Shown here: piece after piece, positions 47,734-59,590 of the stretch
Layout: every line of letters starts with the position of its first letter
Numbering within the stretch: the stretch's first letter is position 1
Origin: Petaurus breviceps papuanus
Lineage: Eukaryota; Chordata; Mammalia; Diprotodontia; Petauridae
DNA length: 64,000 nucleotides
Reading direction: 5' to 3'
Assembly (NCBI GenBank): GCA_028583685.1
Contig: JAMXIF010001164.1
Location: forward strand, 9,898,259-9,962,258
The notes under the pieces: model-generated
The model's input: the letters and a program-made list of their open reading frames with translations, nothing else
Database searches by the model: none
Told to the model about the DNA's origin: nothing
Position numbers and translations under genes: made by a program

Positions 47734-48781
47734 GCTTCCCCTCTATTTTGCTCATTTATCTTCAATATTTGTCTATTGGCTGCTTCCCAAAACCTATAAA
47801 CATGACTATGTCTCTCCATCCTCAAAAAAAAAAACCCAACCAATCCTTACTTGATCCCTCCATTCCCACTAGCTATCATCCTATATCTTTTATCTTTTAT
47901 GGTTATTCTATTCTAGAAGGTGATTTACAACTGATATTTCCACTTCCTTCACTTCCTTTCCTCTCTCTTCTTTTTTTTTTTTTTTTGGAGGTTTTAAAAT
48001 TATTTATTTATTTATTTTATCAAATGCTTTATTAACTTCTAGTTTAAATCATTCATTTCTGCAAGATTTTGAGTTACAAATTTTCTCCCCTATTTTCCCC
48101 CTACCCACTATCCCAAATGAGTGATCCCACTGGATATCCCCTCCTCCAATCTGCTCTCTCCCATATTTTCTCCCATACATCCTCCGACTTTCCAGTAGGG
48201 CACAGTGGATCTCTATGCCCCAGTGCCTGTGTATCTTATTTCCCAGATACATCCTTCCTCCCTTGTCAACCACCCTTACTGGGAAGATAAGCAATTCAAT
48301 ATAGGTTGTACATGTGAAGCTATGGAAAACATTTCCATAGTGGATATATTGTGAAAGACTGACGATATTTCCCTCCCTCCTATCCCACCTCCCACTTGTT
48401 CTATTCTATACTTTGATCCTGTCCCTTTTCAAAAGTGGGTGCTTCCAACTTCTCTCCCCTCCAGCCTGCCCTCCCTTCCATCAACTTTCCTCTCACCCCC
48501 TTCCCCCCTACTCTCCTGTAGGGTGAAATACCCTATTTAGCATGTATGTCATTCCCTCCCTAAGCCAAATTCAAAGAGAATAAGGTTGACCCATTCCCCT
48601 TTGCCTTCCTGTTCTTCCCCTCCATTGTGACTATTTTCCCTTGCCTCTTCTATATGAGATAGTTTACCTCATTCTGTCTCTCCCCACCTCCTCTCATTAT
48701 ATTCCTCTCTCAACTCTTAATTTCACCTTTTAAGTATCATCCCTTGCTATTAAATTGGTCCTGTGCCCTCTATGTACACCT

Positions 48782-48788
<7 letters not shown>

Positions 48789-48870
<82 letters not shown>

Positions 48871-48944
48871 TTCACAAATGAATTCGTATGCCTATATACC
48901 CTCCTATATAGACAAATATGTATGTGTGTGTATACATATATATA

Positions 48945-48979
<35 letters not shown>

Positions 48980-48985
48980 TTCTAT
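48789..48985. repeat. (TA)n and (TG)n/(CA)n microsatellites in the HAL1-like 3'UTR
   Basis: (TA)n at about 48789-48856, (AC)n at 48857-48870, and further (TG)n/(TA)n at 48923-48980. Tyr/Ile- and His/Thr-repeat open frames here are artefacts. Confidence 0.95.
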
Positions 48986-49080
48986 TCCCTTCAACTATTC
49001 TCATGCTGAGAAAAGTTTCATAAGTTACAATGAACATTTTTCCATGTAGGGATGTAAATAGTTCAACTTTGATAAGTTCC

Positions 49081-50106
49081 TTATGATGTCTTTTCCTTGT
49101 TTACCCTCTCATACTTCTCTTGCTTCTTATATCTGATGTCAAATTTTCTATTCAACTCTGTTTTTTTTTTCATCAAGCATGCTTGAAAGTCCTCTATTCC
49201 ACTGAATGGCCATATTTTCCCCTGAAATGTGATACTCAGTTTTGCTGGGTAGGTGATTCTTGGTTTTAATCCCAGCCCCTTTGACCTCTGGAATATCATA
49301 TTCCAAGCCCTTCGATCCCTCAGTGTAGAAGCTGCCAGATCCTGGGTTATCCTGATTGTGTTTCCACAATATTCAAATTGTTTCTTCCTGGCTGCTTGTA
49401 ATATTCTCTCCTTGATCTAGGAATTCCAGAACCTGGCTATAATATTCCTAGGAGTTTTCTTTTTGGGATCTTTTTCAGGAGGTGATTGGTGGATTCTTTG
49501 AACCTCTATTTTGCCCTCTGGTTCTAAAACATCAGGGCAGTTTTCCTTGAAAATTTCTTGAAGGATGATTTCTAGGTTCTTTCTTTGATCATGGCTTTCA
49601 GGCAGTCCAATAATTTTTAAATTATCTCTCCTGGATCTATTTTCCAGGTCAGTGGTTTTTCCCATGAGATATTTCACATTGCCTTCTATTTTTTCATTTG
49701 TTTGGATCTGTTTAATAGTATCTTGATTTCTCATATAGTCACTAGCTTCCATTTGCTCCAATCTAATTCTGAAGGAATAATTCTCTTCAGTGAGCTTTTG
49801 AGATTCTTTTTTCATCTGGCAAATTCTGCTTTTTAAGGCATTCTTCTCCTCATTGCCTTTTTGAGCCTCTTTTGCCATTTGAGTTAGTCTGATTTTTGAG
49901 GTGTTATTTTCTTCAGTCAGGCTGTTGACTCTCATTTCATAATTTTCTTTCATCGTTCTCATTTCTCTTTCCAATTTTTTCTCTACTTCTCTTATTTGGT
50001 GTTCAAAATCCTTCTTAAGGTCCTCTGTGGCCTGTAACCAGCTTGTATTTTTCTTGGAAGCTTTTGGTGCAGGAGTTCTGACTTTACTGTCTTTCTCCTG
50101 TTCCAT
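49081..50106 (-). pseudogene. L1/HAL1 ORF1p with a single in-frame stop
   Basis: 342 codons with the terminal TAA. The N-terminal half is a long coiled coil rich in Glu/Lys with heptads (residues about 30-125), the trimerisation region of ORF1p. The RRM follows: DLENRSRRDNLKIIGLPE (residues about 150-170). The C-terminal domain runs from PRNIIARF through ERILQAARKK to the end. One TAG at 49419-49417 (after FWNS) interrupts an otherwise continuous frame, most simply a decayed CAG. ORF1p binds L1 RNA as a trimer and chaperones reverse transcription. The near-intact frame suggests a moderately young insertion. A short overlapping frame lies upstream (50287-50084). Confidence 0.85.
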
Positions 50107-51880
50107 GCTTTGATCCTTTTTGTTCCCAAAATAGGAGTGTAAAGTTGGGTTGCTCTACTTGCTTTGCTTCCTTTGCCTGCTCATGTTGCCACTCAATTAC
50201 TTGACTTTTGGGCTTTTTGCCACAGTAGGACTCTGCTGCCAGACAGCGGAGCTTCGTCCCAAACGCTGGGGTTTTCTCAGCTGCCAAAGGTATTAATTGG
50301 GTGCCCTCTCTGAAGCATCCACATGCTCTGGCAAGATGGTCACATACCCCAGGACCTCCACCCTAGACCGCAATCCACATCCAAGCAGGTTAGAGCAAGA
50401 GCGATTACCCCATCTGATTGGTTGCTTGGTCCCCCTACAATCTGCAGAACAGGAGCTCTGAAGCAGTCACATGGTGGCTGCATGGCTGTGACTCCTCAGA
50501 GGCTTCTCGCCCTGGGGGCAAAGGCCAACTGTGACCCAAACTACCAGATCCCAAAATCCACACTGCACTGACCTCTCACTTTGTCCTTAGCATCTATGTG
50601 TTGATAATTCTAGAAAAGGCCACAGCTGTTGGTGATCTGAAGTCCCTCCCACTGGTGACTGGTCAGGCCACCCTAAGGCTAAAACCTCAGTCTCAAGCAG
50701 GGCTAGGGTGGGCTCCCAGAGCACTGCGCTGAAAGTTAGCTTCTTTGTGTCACTTTGTGGGTTCTGTAGCTCCAAAGTTTGTTCAGAGTCACCTTTTACA
50801 TGAATTGGAGTATGTGGGAGCCAGAGCCCCGCGGAAGTCCTGTTTCTACTCCGCCATCTTGACTCCACCCCCTCCTCTCTCTTCTTAACAATGCATTCTG
50901 GCCTCAGTATTTTCATTCAACTGAAACTGCTGTATCTAAATCTAATAACCTTCTCTTAGTCCTTATCCTTCTTGACCTCTCTGTAGCCTTTGAAACTTGT
51001 CATCCTCTTTTTGATACTCTATAGGTTTTTATGACTCTATTCTCTCTTGGTTCTCCTTTTACCTGTCTGATCACTCCATCTCCTTTGCTAGATTTTCATC
51101 TAGTTCTCTGTTATTAATTGTGGCTCTCCCCCAAAGCTCTGTTCTAAGCCCTTTTCTCTTTTTTCTCTATTATTAATTTATTTCTTGCTCCGGTGAACTC
51201 TTCAACTTCCATTGCTTCAACTATCATCTCTGTGCAGATGATTCTCAAATTTATTTGTCCAACTTTCACCTCTTTCCTGACCTCCAGACTGACATAACTA
51301 GCTGCCTCCTGGACTTCTCAAACCAGATGCTCTGTAGATATCTTAAACTCACCATATGTACAATAAAATTCATTATCTTTCTCTCCAAACCCTCTTCCTT
51401 TCCAAACTTTCCTATTACTGTGAAGAGTAGAATGACTGTCCTCCCAGTCACTCAAGCTGGTAATCTAGAGGTTATCCTTGAGGGGCCACTACCATGTATT
51501 CTGTGATCCAAAGACATTGGCTTCCTTGCTGTTCCTCACATATGGCACTCTATCATCTGATTCTGGGCCTTTTCAATGATTGTCCCCCTTGCCTAGACCT
51601 CTCTCCTTCTTCTTCATCCCTTCTTCCTAACTTCCCTTCAAGTCCCACCTTTTGCAAAAAGCTTTTTCCAATGACCCTTAATTGTTAGGCTTTCTCCTCT
51701 AAGACTATCCCCAGTTTATCCTGAATATATACTGTTTTTACATAGTTGTTTGCATATTGTCTCCTCCTTTAGACTGTGAGCACCTTGAGAGCATGGACTG
51801 CCTCTTGCTTTCTTTTGCATTGTCAGCACTTAGCCTAGTGCCTGACACATAGCAGGTATTTAATAAATGCTAGCTGATTG

Positions 51881-52339
51881 ACTGACCTTTCTTATTTCTT
51901 TACCTAAATAGCACATATATAAATATATATACACATATACATATATATATAGATATATATACACACATATATCTACATATAAATTACTGTGCATAGTTAA
52001 TGTATATATTAATATTCTAGTTATTTGTCTTTAATTTGTATGACTTCTTCAAAGTCTTTGCATTTAAAAAAAACATTCATCATATTCAGGATGTTCCAAA
52101 AGTCTTAGTGCCATTTTAAACTTCAATAGCTTTTGGGAAAACTGTATATGATGTTTATTGCTCTATTATTCCATTGCTTAGATATTTTTCAGCTAAACCC
52201 TGTTAGAGTAGGCTATTTCTAAGTTTCCCTCCATTAAGAAGGCTACAGCTATACCTTTTCTTTATACAAATAATTCTTTTTAATTACATGCGTCAGGAAG
52301 GAGTAATCGAGGTCCTCTTACTGAGGGACACTGAGTCCA
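51881..52339. other. AT-rich intron DNA; possible DNA-transposon end
   Basis: Contains (TA)-rich runs at 51910-51985. At 52086-52120 'aggatgttccaaaagtctta gtgccat' resembles a mariner-type inverted terminus, but no matching inverted end was found nearby. Confidence 0.25.
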
Positions 52340-53384
52340 GAGTAGTACCATAGCTAAAATAATCTGCATTTCTTTGATGATTAGTGAGGTTGAACATATT
52401 TCAATTGGTTATTTATCATTTGAATTTCTTCATTTGTAAATTGCTCATTCATGTTCTTTGGAGAGGGGGATTGCCTTCATAGCTTATATAATTTTCTTGT
52501 AAATTTATATAATTTCCTTGTGAATCAGAATACATATAAGTAAATAGTGGATATGTTTGCCTCACAGGTTTTGCCTTAATCAATTACTTTTGTTTTTTAT
52601 CTTGCTTATGTTATTTTTTGTTGTATGACTAGTTGATTGACTGAGTTAATTTAAAAATACAATCAAATCCCTTGCACTTCTCCCCAGTGATTTCTTTCAT
52701 TTGTTTGACAGATAATTAATTGTTATCTTCCATCTATAGGTAAAACAAATGTTATTTCATATCCTTTTAACCTTTAAAAATGTTTAATTTATGGATACAG
52801 ATATTTTTATTTTATGTTGTTGTATAGAACTAATAAATTTTCATCACATTCCTATCCAGTTTTTATAATATTTATTACAATAACTTCTTTTCCACAGATT
52901 TACCAAATGCTTAACTTTTGTTCAACCAAATCTCTTTCTGAGATCCCCATTGACTAGTTTTTCTATTTGTTGTCCAACACCAGATGAGTTTCATAATTAT
53001 CATTTTTATTATGTTTTAAAGTGTGATAAGGAATATTTCCATTTGTGGAGTCAAAGCACCCCTTAATACGTTTGCTTGTTTGTTTGTTTTTGATATGGAT
53101 TTCCTTATCATTTTATCAAGTTCTATAAAGTAAGCCATTGGTATTTTGACTGGCATTGCATTAAATCAATAAACTAATTTTAGGGATATTGACATTTTTT
53201 ACTGTGTTCACAACTGTCCTGTTCTTTCACAAGGATTGTACCTGCAGTTCAGGTTTTATTTTATTTATGTCAATAAATGTTTCTAACATTATCTTAATAA
53301 GGGGTACATACATGCTTTGGAAAGTCAATACTCAAAGGTCTGATGTTTTTAGTTATTAATATAGGGCAGTATAGCCACAGCATA

Positions 53385-53680
53385 GTGGAACAAGCAAATC
53401 TTTGTTCTGTGAAGTTTGGATTCAGTCAAAGAGCTGCACTTGAGGACCTAGAAGGCCATTTGTAGTATCGAGGCTGCAGATTCCCCACCCTTGGTAGAGG
53501 ATCAGTCTTGGAATCATTGAGAACTGTACTACGTACTAGCTATGTGACTCTGTGCAAGCTGCTATACCTCTTTCAACCTATTGTCTTACTTGTAAAATGA
53601 ATATAATAGTCTCATTTACAGGTTTTGAGGATCAGTGAAATAATAATAATATATATATATACATATATATAAACTACTTT
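53385..53680 (+). repeat. MIR-like SINE
   Basis: 'tactagctatgtgactctgt gcaagc', 'cttgtaaaatgaatataata' and 'ttttgaggatcagtgaaata' follow MIR in the sense direction. Confidence 0.55.
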
Positions 53681-54784
53681 GCAAGCCATAAATCAATAAA
53701 ATCTTAGTTATTAATAAAATAAAATTAAGAATATAAATTAAGATTACTGATACAATAATATTATCTCTAGATAACAACTTCTCATTGTCTCAGAGTAACT
53801 CTTTTAAGAGTATGACTCACGGATAAGTTGCAGATTTCTATGAGTGGAGGAAGTTTCCATATCAGGAACTCCTACACCAATGAAATCAAAGGTGCAGACT
53901 TAAAAAAATATTTAATATTTTTGCACTGATAATCATTATTTAGAATAAAAATATTTAGAATTTGAATTCAGAAGTCAAAATACTATTATCTTTTCATATT
54001 TCCTTTTTAGTCCTATTAAATAAGTTATGTCTTTATTTGTATATATCTTTAAATCATGATTTTGTAATTTATGTGTAAATTTAATTTAGTAATTTCCATT
54101 ATGGTCTGAAAATGCAATGGGCAGAATTCTTCCTTTTTTGATTACCAAGTGCTACTTTTTGCTCAAGCATATTACTGGCTTTTATTTCAAGGCCTTTTGT
54201 ACTTAGAGAAAAAAGTATATCCTCTGACCTTGTTTAGTTAAATCTTTGATTTCTCTATTGCTTATCTCTTGCATAACTGACCTTATTTTGATAATGGTCG
54301 GTAATGAGATTATCGAGCATTCTGAGGTTTTTCTTATTGCTCCTTGTATTGCTATAAACATATATATATGTGTATATATAAATACATATATATATATATA
54401 ACTGTCATCCTCTTTCAGACCTATAAGTTTAATATTTAAATGAGGTTTTTATTATTTACTCTTCCTTTTACCAGGAGATAATATCCTTGTCTACCCCTTA
54501 TAATATTTTCTGGTTTGACTTTAATTTGACAACTGCCTTGTCCACAAGTAGGTGCTTAATAAATGCTTGTGGAATTATTCATCCACATTCTTACTTTTAC
54601 CCATTCACTGGATTTAAGAATTTGAAGGGATCTTGGTAGCCTTCTAATCCAACCCATGTTTGAAGGTGGGAGCTTGAAGGTGTAGACAGTGAGATGGAGA
54701 GGAGTCAGTAACCATGAAGTCTCGAGTTTAAAAACTGTCCATCAGTTTCTCTTTGAAGTCTGACATGATAGACACCATTACAGA

Positions 54785-55015
54785 GGCTGATCATTTATTT
54801 TAATCAATTGAGTATCAGTTGCCAAATCTTCTTGGCTCTTTAAAATTACACTAAAATGTTGCTTTTAATGTAAAATGTAAAGTAAAAAGCTTTTGCAATT
54901 TGTTCTATTCTGGTGCAGAGTTACTTGCTTGAGTGAGAGAAGAATGGAAAAACTAGGAGGTAGAAACCTTCTGACTCCAACTGCCCCGCCTCTGATTGCA
55001 GGGATCTTTCAGTTG
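54785..55015. repeat. Unclassified dispersed repeat, copy A
   Basis: Shares blocks with 59925-60170: 'atttattttaatcaattgag tatcagttgccaaat' and 'aggaggtagaaaccttctga ct'. Family unknown. Confidence 0.5.
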
Positions 55016-55699
55016 TGGACTCTTGGGGATCAACTGAATTCAATTTAACAAGCTTTTTAAATTACCATGTAACCATGTGGTACCATTTGTCCTGCTTAAT
55101 TCTGGAATTCTCCCTCCCCAATTTCTTTGAATATAGCTTCTACATTCTTTCCTTTTTTTACATCTTCTAAACTGCCGATTATTCTGGAGTTTGATTTTAT
55201 GGTTCTGTCCTTGAGATCAGTTTTTAAATCACCAGGCACCATTGTTATCAGTTGCCTTTTCAATTTTGTTATGTCCTGGTCTTATATTCACTTAGTTTTC
55301 AATATCTACCATCAAAGTTCCAATTCTTTGACACTCCTCTCCGTTTTTTTGGCTGCCTCCAATAATTTTACTCCCTCTATACGACCTTCTATTTTCATTA
55401 GGATTTTTTTTTTCATTATCCCCTTCTAAGTTCTTGGGAGCTGAAATTCATACTTTCTTTCATTTCCTTTTGGGTATCTTTCATCTATTGAAGCTTATTC
55501 TGTGGTATATCTTGAGATGCTGCGGGTGCTAATAAGGCCTGCTTTTCTCCAGTAGTATTACCCCTTCTTTTTCCTATATTGCAGATTTTTTTTGACTATA
55601 TAATTTTTTTTTCTTGAATTTACTCACTGTCCCACTGACTCCAAGCCAGAGTTCTATCTACCACACTGCCTAGGTGCCTGCAAGACTACTCATTTCATT

Positions 55700-57290
55700 C
55701 CAGGGCTCTGAAAGAGCTGGGGGATGTGATTGCTGAGATTTTCAAGGACTGTGCAGAATGAGAGAAGTGCCACAGGACTGGAGATTGATGAACATTGTCC
55801 CTAACTTTCATAAAGGGGAAGAGGGTAAATATTTCATAACTATAGGCAAGTGAGACTGATGTATAAATTCCTGGTAAAGACCTAGAATGGATTATAAAAG
55901 GAGTGGTATGTGGGCACTTAAAAATTTTAAGCAGCTATTGCTGCTTCACATAGCTTCATCAAGAAAAAAAATCATTACAGCTTAACTTCATAGAAGTTCA
56001 ACAAAGTTATCACAATAGTAGAGCTATAGATATAATATACCCAGACTTCAGCAAAGCATTTCTCAAAATCTGTTGTTATATTTATGGCTAAGGTGGAGGG
56101 ACATGGATTGGATGATAGGATAGATGGAAGTATTTGGAACTGAAATCAGAAAGTGTTGATTTACACAGTGATCCATTTGGAGGGAAGTTTCCAATAGAGT
56201 GCCTCAAGGCTCCATACGGGTCTCCATTTTAGTCAACATTGTTGTCAGTGACTTGGGTATTGGCATAGATGTTATGCTGATCAAATTCCTAGTAAAATTC
56301 CACATAACACAAATCTGAGAAGGGCAGTTGTAGACAGGTGGTAGTTTAGATAAAGGGAGTAGATGAATTTAGTAGCATGCAATTTATGTAAAGTCTTATA
56401 CTAACATTCAAAAGACTACTGTGCAGGGGAAATATAGCTAGAAAGCCATTCACAGGCAAAGGATCTGGGAATTTCAGTGCCCTCACTGAAAGCCCCCATT
56501 TTGAGGGGAGATCTGGAATTGCATAGAGGATACCTTAGGGTGGAAACTCTCCCCACCCACAACTCTTGGGTAAGTTATTGTCTTAGTGAATCCTCCAGGG
56601 CATTCAGTTTAAGTGACTCATCTGCAGTCACATAATTTGTGTGACAAGTCAGATTCAGGATTTAAACCCAGAGCCAGTCCTCTCCATCTCCCACATCACT
56701 CCGCCTCTCAAATGCTCAGTATGAGTCAGCATTGTCGTGTGGCAGCCAAAAGAGCTAATGTTTTCTTAGGCTAAAGGAATAAAAGAGAAAATGAGGTGAC
56801 AGACCTACTGCTACTGTATTCTGTTCCTGGCCGACCATACCTAGAGTACTGTGTCTAGTTCTGGGGTCTGTATGTTAAGAGTGACATTGCCAATCTGGAG
56901 TGTGTCCAGAGGAGGGTTTCCAGGATGGTGAGGTGTCTGGAAACCAGACTACAATGTAATTAGTCGAAGGCTCTGCATCTGCTTAGTCCACAGAAAGAAG
57001 ATTTACATGGGCCCGAGACTTGTCTTCAAATATCTGAGGGGCTGTCATGTGGAATAGACCTCCAGAGGGCAGGGTTGAGTGTCAGTTATAAGGAGGGTAG
57101 ATTTCAACTCTAATGACAAACTTTACAAAAAAAGTAATTAGAGCTATTCAGAAATGCAATGGCCTGCCTTTGTTGATGGTTCCCTATCAATAGTGGTTTT
57201 CAAATAGGTGTGATATAGATGGGATTCATGTTTTGGTTACAGTTTAGACTAAATAATCTCTGAGATTCCTTCCTATTATGGAGTCTGTGG
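55700..57290 (+). repeat. CR1/L3 LINE, RT to 3' end
   Basis: RT features include 'acccagacttcagcaaagca ttt' (DFSKAF motif) and 'gtgcctcaaggctccatac' (PQGS motif). The 3' part includes 'ctggccgaccatacctagag', 'gtgtgtccagaggagggttt ccaggatggtga' and 'cttcaaatatctgaggggct'. About 56500-56720 is interrupted by a MIR-like fragment. Old and broken. Confidence 0.7.
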
Positions 57291-57921
57291 GCTCTAAGCC
57301 CTTTCTCTTGTTTCAGCTCCAGGCTGCCTGGGGACCAGTGTGTGGGGGAGAACACTGGGCTAGGACTGGAGTAGCAGCAACTTAGGTTGCTTCATACATC
57401 AGGGCTCACAATTATTAAATTAGTGTTGTCTCTCACGCCTTGGCTGCAGAAGTTAGGATCAGATCTTGAGGCTGAAGAGAAGATGGTTCTGTGGGTGAGA
57501 GGCACTGGCTGTACTGTGGTTGGATATCGAGGAAGCATATCCATGAATCCATTTATTCATTCATTCAACAGTTATATATGGAGTACTATTCTATGCAGGG
57601 ACAGAGACAGGAGCTGGGGAAAAGCTTAGATAAGATACAGACTCTGTTCTCAAATAGCTTGCATTTTATGTCTTGAAGTTTTCTGTTTGCATATTCAAAA
57701 TTCGGTGTTTTATTCCTTTGTATTCTGTATTGTTTGCCTTGGACAGTAAGCTGAGAGTGGAGGAAAAGGGAAGAGTTAACAGATAAACAGGTGGCTTTCC
57801 CTGAGAATAGAGCATCTCTCTCTTTATAGGCAGCAAAGTGGGGCCGATTCATCTCACCCAACAGGGAAAGAACAAAAGTTGTTAGGGTCGAAGAGAAGAC
57901 CAAGAGCTTTCAAAGGGGTGG

Positions 57922-57923
<2 letters not shown>

Positions 57924-57955
<32 letters not shown>
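57924..57955. repeat. (GT)16 microsatellite
   Basis: Uninterrupted GT dinucleotides. Confidence 0.95.
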
Positions 57956-57957
<2 letters not shown>

Positions 57958-58157
57958 CTTCTAGTTTTATTTAATGCTGAGAGATCACCCTATCTGATCT
58001 TTGCTGAGCTGCAGCCACACCCAACTACATGGGAGGAGGTGGGAAGAGGGGTATGTTTTTCTGCAGGTGTTCACCTTCCCCTCTTCCCTCCCCAAATGCA
58101 CCGTTTCTGCACCAATCCCTGCCCACCCCCTCCTCTTCTTGCTCTACAATTATGCTG

Positions 58158-58229
58158 GTTGCCAGGACAACAAGCAGCTTCCCTATCACCATAGTGACAG
58201 GCCATGTGCTATGGGGTAACCATGGCAAT
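58158..58229. promoter_or_regulatory. Cluster of three RFX X-box-like sites
   Basis: Consensus GTNRCC(0-3)RGYAAC. Site 1 GTTGCCAGGACAAC (58158-58171, one mismatch), site 2 ATCACCATAGTGAC (58185-58198, two mismatches), site 3 GTAACCATGGCAAT (58216-58229, one mismatch). Starts are 27 and 31 bp apart. RFX factors act in neuronal and ciliary programmes; CELF6 is neuronal, so an intronic enhancer is a reasonable inference. Not proved by sequence alone. Confidence 0.45.
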
Positions 58230-59164
58230 GCCCTGGCAGTCACAGATGAGCAATTTACTTTGGAGCCAAATAAGTGGTGGGGGTGGCAGGGAAAAATGAT
58301 TTTGATCCAAACAAAACATAAAAAAGAGAGAGAGATCTGACCATAGCCCCCAAAGGTAACCACATATCCATGCACTTGTGGTACATGTATGTAGAAACAC
58401 ACACATGTAATTCACAGATCTAAACAACTGGTTTACATGAAGATGCACCAGCATACCTGATTATGTAGTGACAGAGATATCTTCATGCTCTGCGCCCCCC
58501 CCCCCAACATCCTTCTCAATACACACCTGCTCAGGGCTGATCTGTCCTCCAACTCCCCATGCCATATGGACACTTGACCGTTATCATCTTATCATCTCTC
58601 ACCTCTTCATCCCTGACCCATCATCTCACATTGTCATAAATTATCTCTGACCTGTTGCCTATATGTATACACCCTCAATTTCTGACAATACCATCAAAAC
58701 CAGCAAAGATGCACCTTGTTTCCAAACTCCCCCCTTACCACCAATGCCATAGAAATCTTTCATTTACAATCTATCATGGATGCACCTTGAATCTGTTTGT
58801 GCTAACCAGCTCATTGTTAGTCTCTGGTTTTTGGTTCCCTGGAAGTGGGAGTAGGGGAGCTCTTCAGCTGAATTAAGAGGGGATGAGGGCGTAGGGATCA
58901 CTCTTCCCTTCTCATGCAAGCACAAGCAGAAGACTGTGATAGGCTTGGGTCACAGCTCTGCCTTTTTCTCTGGGTTTTGCAGAATGTCTAAGATAAACCC
59001 TTTTACCTTCCTCCCATTTATCTCAGACCTGCCCCTCCCAAAGACTGGTATAGAAGGCAGAAGTGAGCCACAAAATTCCTTCTATACATATTTTCTAATT
59101 AATTGTTTGATTAGGGAATAGAGTAAGGATGTGGGAAGAAGAACTCGGTGTACTGAAAAAAAAA

Positions 59165-59325
59165 GCATGCTCTCTGGCATTGGGCTTGAATGACAGTTTT
59201 GCTACTTATTAGTAGGTAGAGTAAGTCATTTCCCCTCTCCAGGCCTCAGTTTCCTCATTTGTAATATCAGTGGGTTGGAACAGATGTTCTCTAAAGTCCC
59301 TTACAGCTTGAAATTCTTTGATCTG
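59165..59325 (+). repeat. MIR/Ther-type SINE
   Basis: 'ggcttgaatgacagttttgc', 'gtcatttcccctctccaggc ctcagtttcctcatttgtaa', 'cagcttgaaattctttgatc' is a sense-oriented MIR-class SINE. Confidence 0.65.
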
Positions 59326-59404
59326 TTTTTTTTAATACTTAGATATAGGAAGAGAAAGACAGATTTTGGGAATGATTCGAGGAAATAAATTGAGGATAAG
59401 AAGA

Positions 59405-59467
59405 AGAGGGAGAAAAGGGGAGAGAGACAGAGAGAGAGACAGAGAGGGAGAGAGGGAAAGAAAGAGG

Positions 59468-59512
<45 letters not shown>

Positions 59513-59590
59513 AGGAAGGAGGAGGAGGAGAAGAAGAAGAAGAAGGGAGGGGAGGGAGGGTGAGAGAGAGCGAGAGCGAGAGAGGGAGAG
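59405..59590. repeat. (GA)n purine-rich simple repeat
   Basis: About 185 bp of GAGA/GGGA/GAAG with a pure (GA)n core at 59472-59508. Long Ser/Leu-rich open frames on the other strand are artefacts. Confidence 0.95.

Larger units (their letters stand above)
47973..50872 (-). mobile_element. Full-length L1-derived element without ORF2 (HAL1-like)
   Basis: A 2.9-kb insertion on the minus strand with an exact 14-bp target-site duplication, TCCTCTCTCTTCTT (47959-47972 and 50873-50886). The 5' end reads GGGGTGGAGTCAAGATGGCG, the classic L1 promoter start. A 5'UTR of about 770 bp leads into ORF1 (50106-49081). After the ORF1 stop there is only about 1.1 kb of 3'UTR, with G-rich purine stretches and (TA)n, and then poly(A) (T run at 47973-47988 on +). 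No endonuclease or RT is present. This is the layout of HAL1 elements, which move with L1 enzymes in trans. An internal deletion of a full L1 is the alternative. Confidence 0.8.
46290..51880 (+). repeat. L2 LINE, endonuclease to 3' end, split by two insertions
   Basis: The endonuclease part is visible at about 46650-46860 (GEFNIHIDILSNT, then 'ttatctgatcataatctg', equivalent to SDH). After a SINE (47561-47733) and the HAL1-like element (47973-50872), the RT part resumes: 'ttgacctctctgtagccttt', 'gctctcccccaaagctctgt tctaagccc', 'catctctgtgcagatgattc tc'. The 3' tail 'gtgcctgacacatagcaggt atttaataaatg' closes it near 51880. Many stops. Confidence 0.75.
52340..55430 (-). repeat. Ancient L1 LINE remnants
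   Basis: On the minus strand three L1 pieces lie in the expected order. ORF1-like sequence near 55430-55085 encodes SNSRIIGSLEDVKKGKNVEA. Then comes a block at 54400-54050 ('cattatggtctgaaaatgca' on +). ORF2 3' parts follow at 53210-52340, including the complement of 'ttggtattttgactggcatt gcatt'. Heavily diverged, with SINE and unclassified repeat insertions between. Much older than the HAL1-like copy. Confidence 0.55.
57291..59160. other. CELF6 intron, largely unique sequence
   Basis: Apart from a (GT)16 at 57924-57955 I recognise few repeats. It contains the X-box-like cluster at 58158-58229 and is a candidate for conserved noncoding DNA. Confidence 0.4.

Noticed and set aside
48755-49037. 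Tyr-Ile and His-Thr repeat open frames on both strands
   Set aside because: Translation of (TA)n and (CA)n microsatellites inside the HAL1-like 3'UTR.
52086-52120. Mariner-type terminal sequence
   Set aside because: Only one end seen, no TA-flanked partner and no transposase; left as a weak note.
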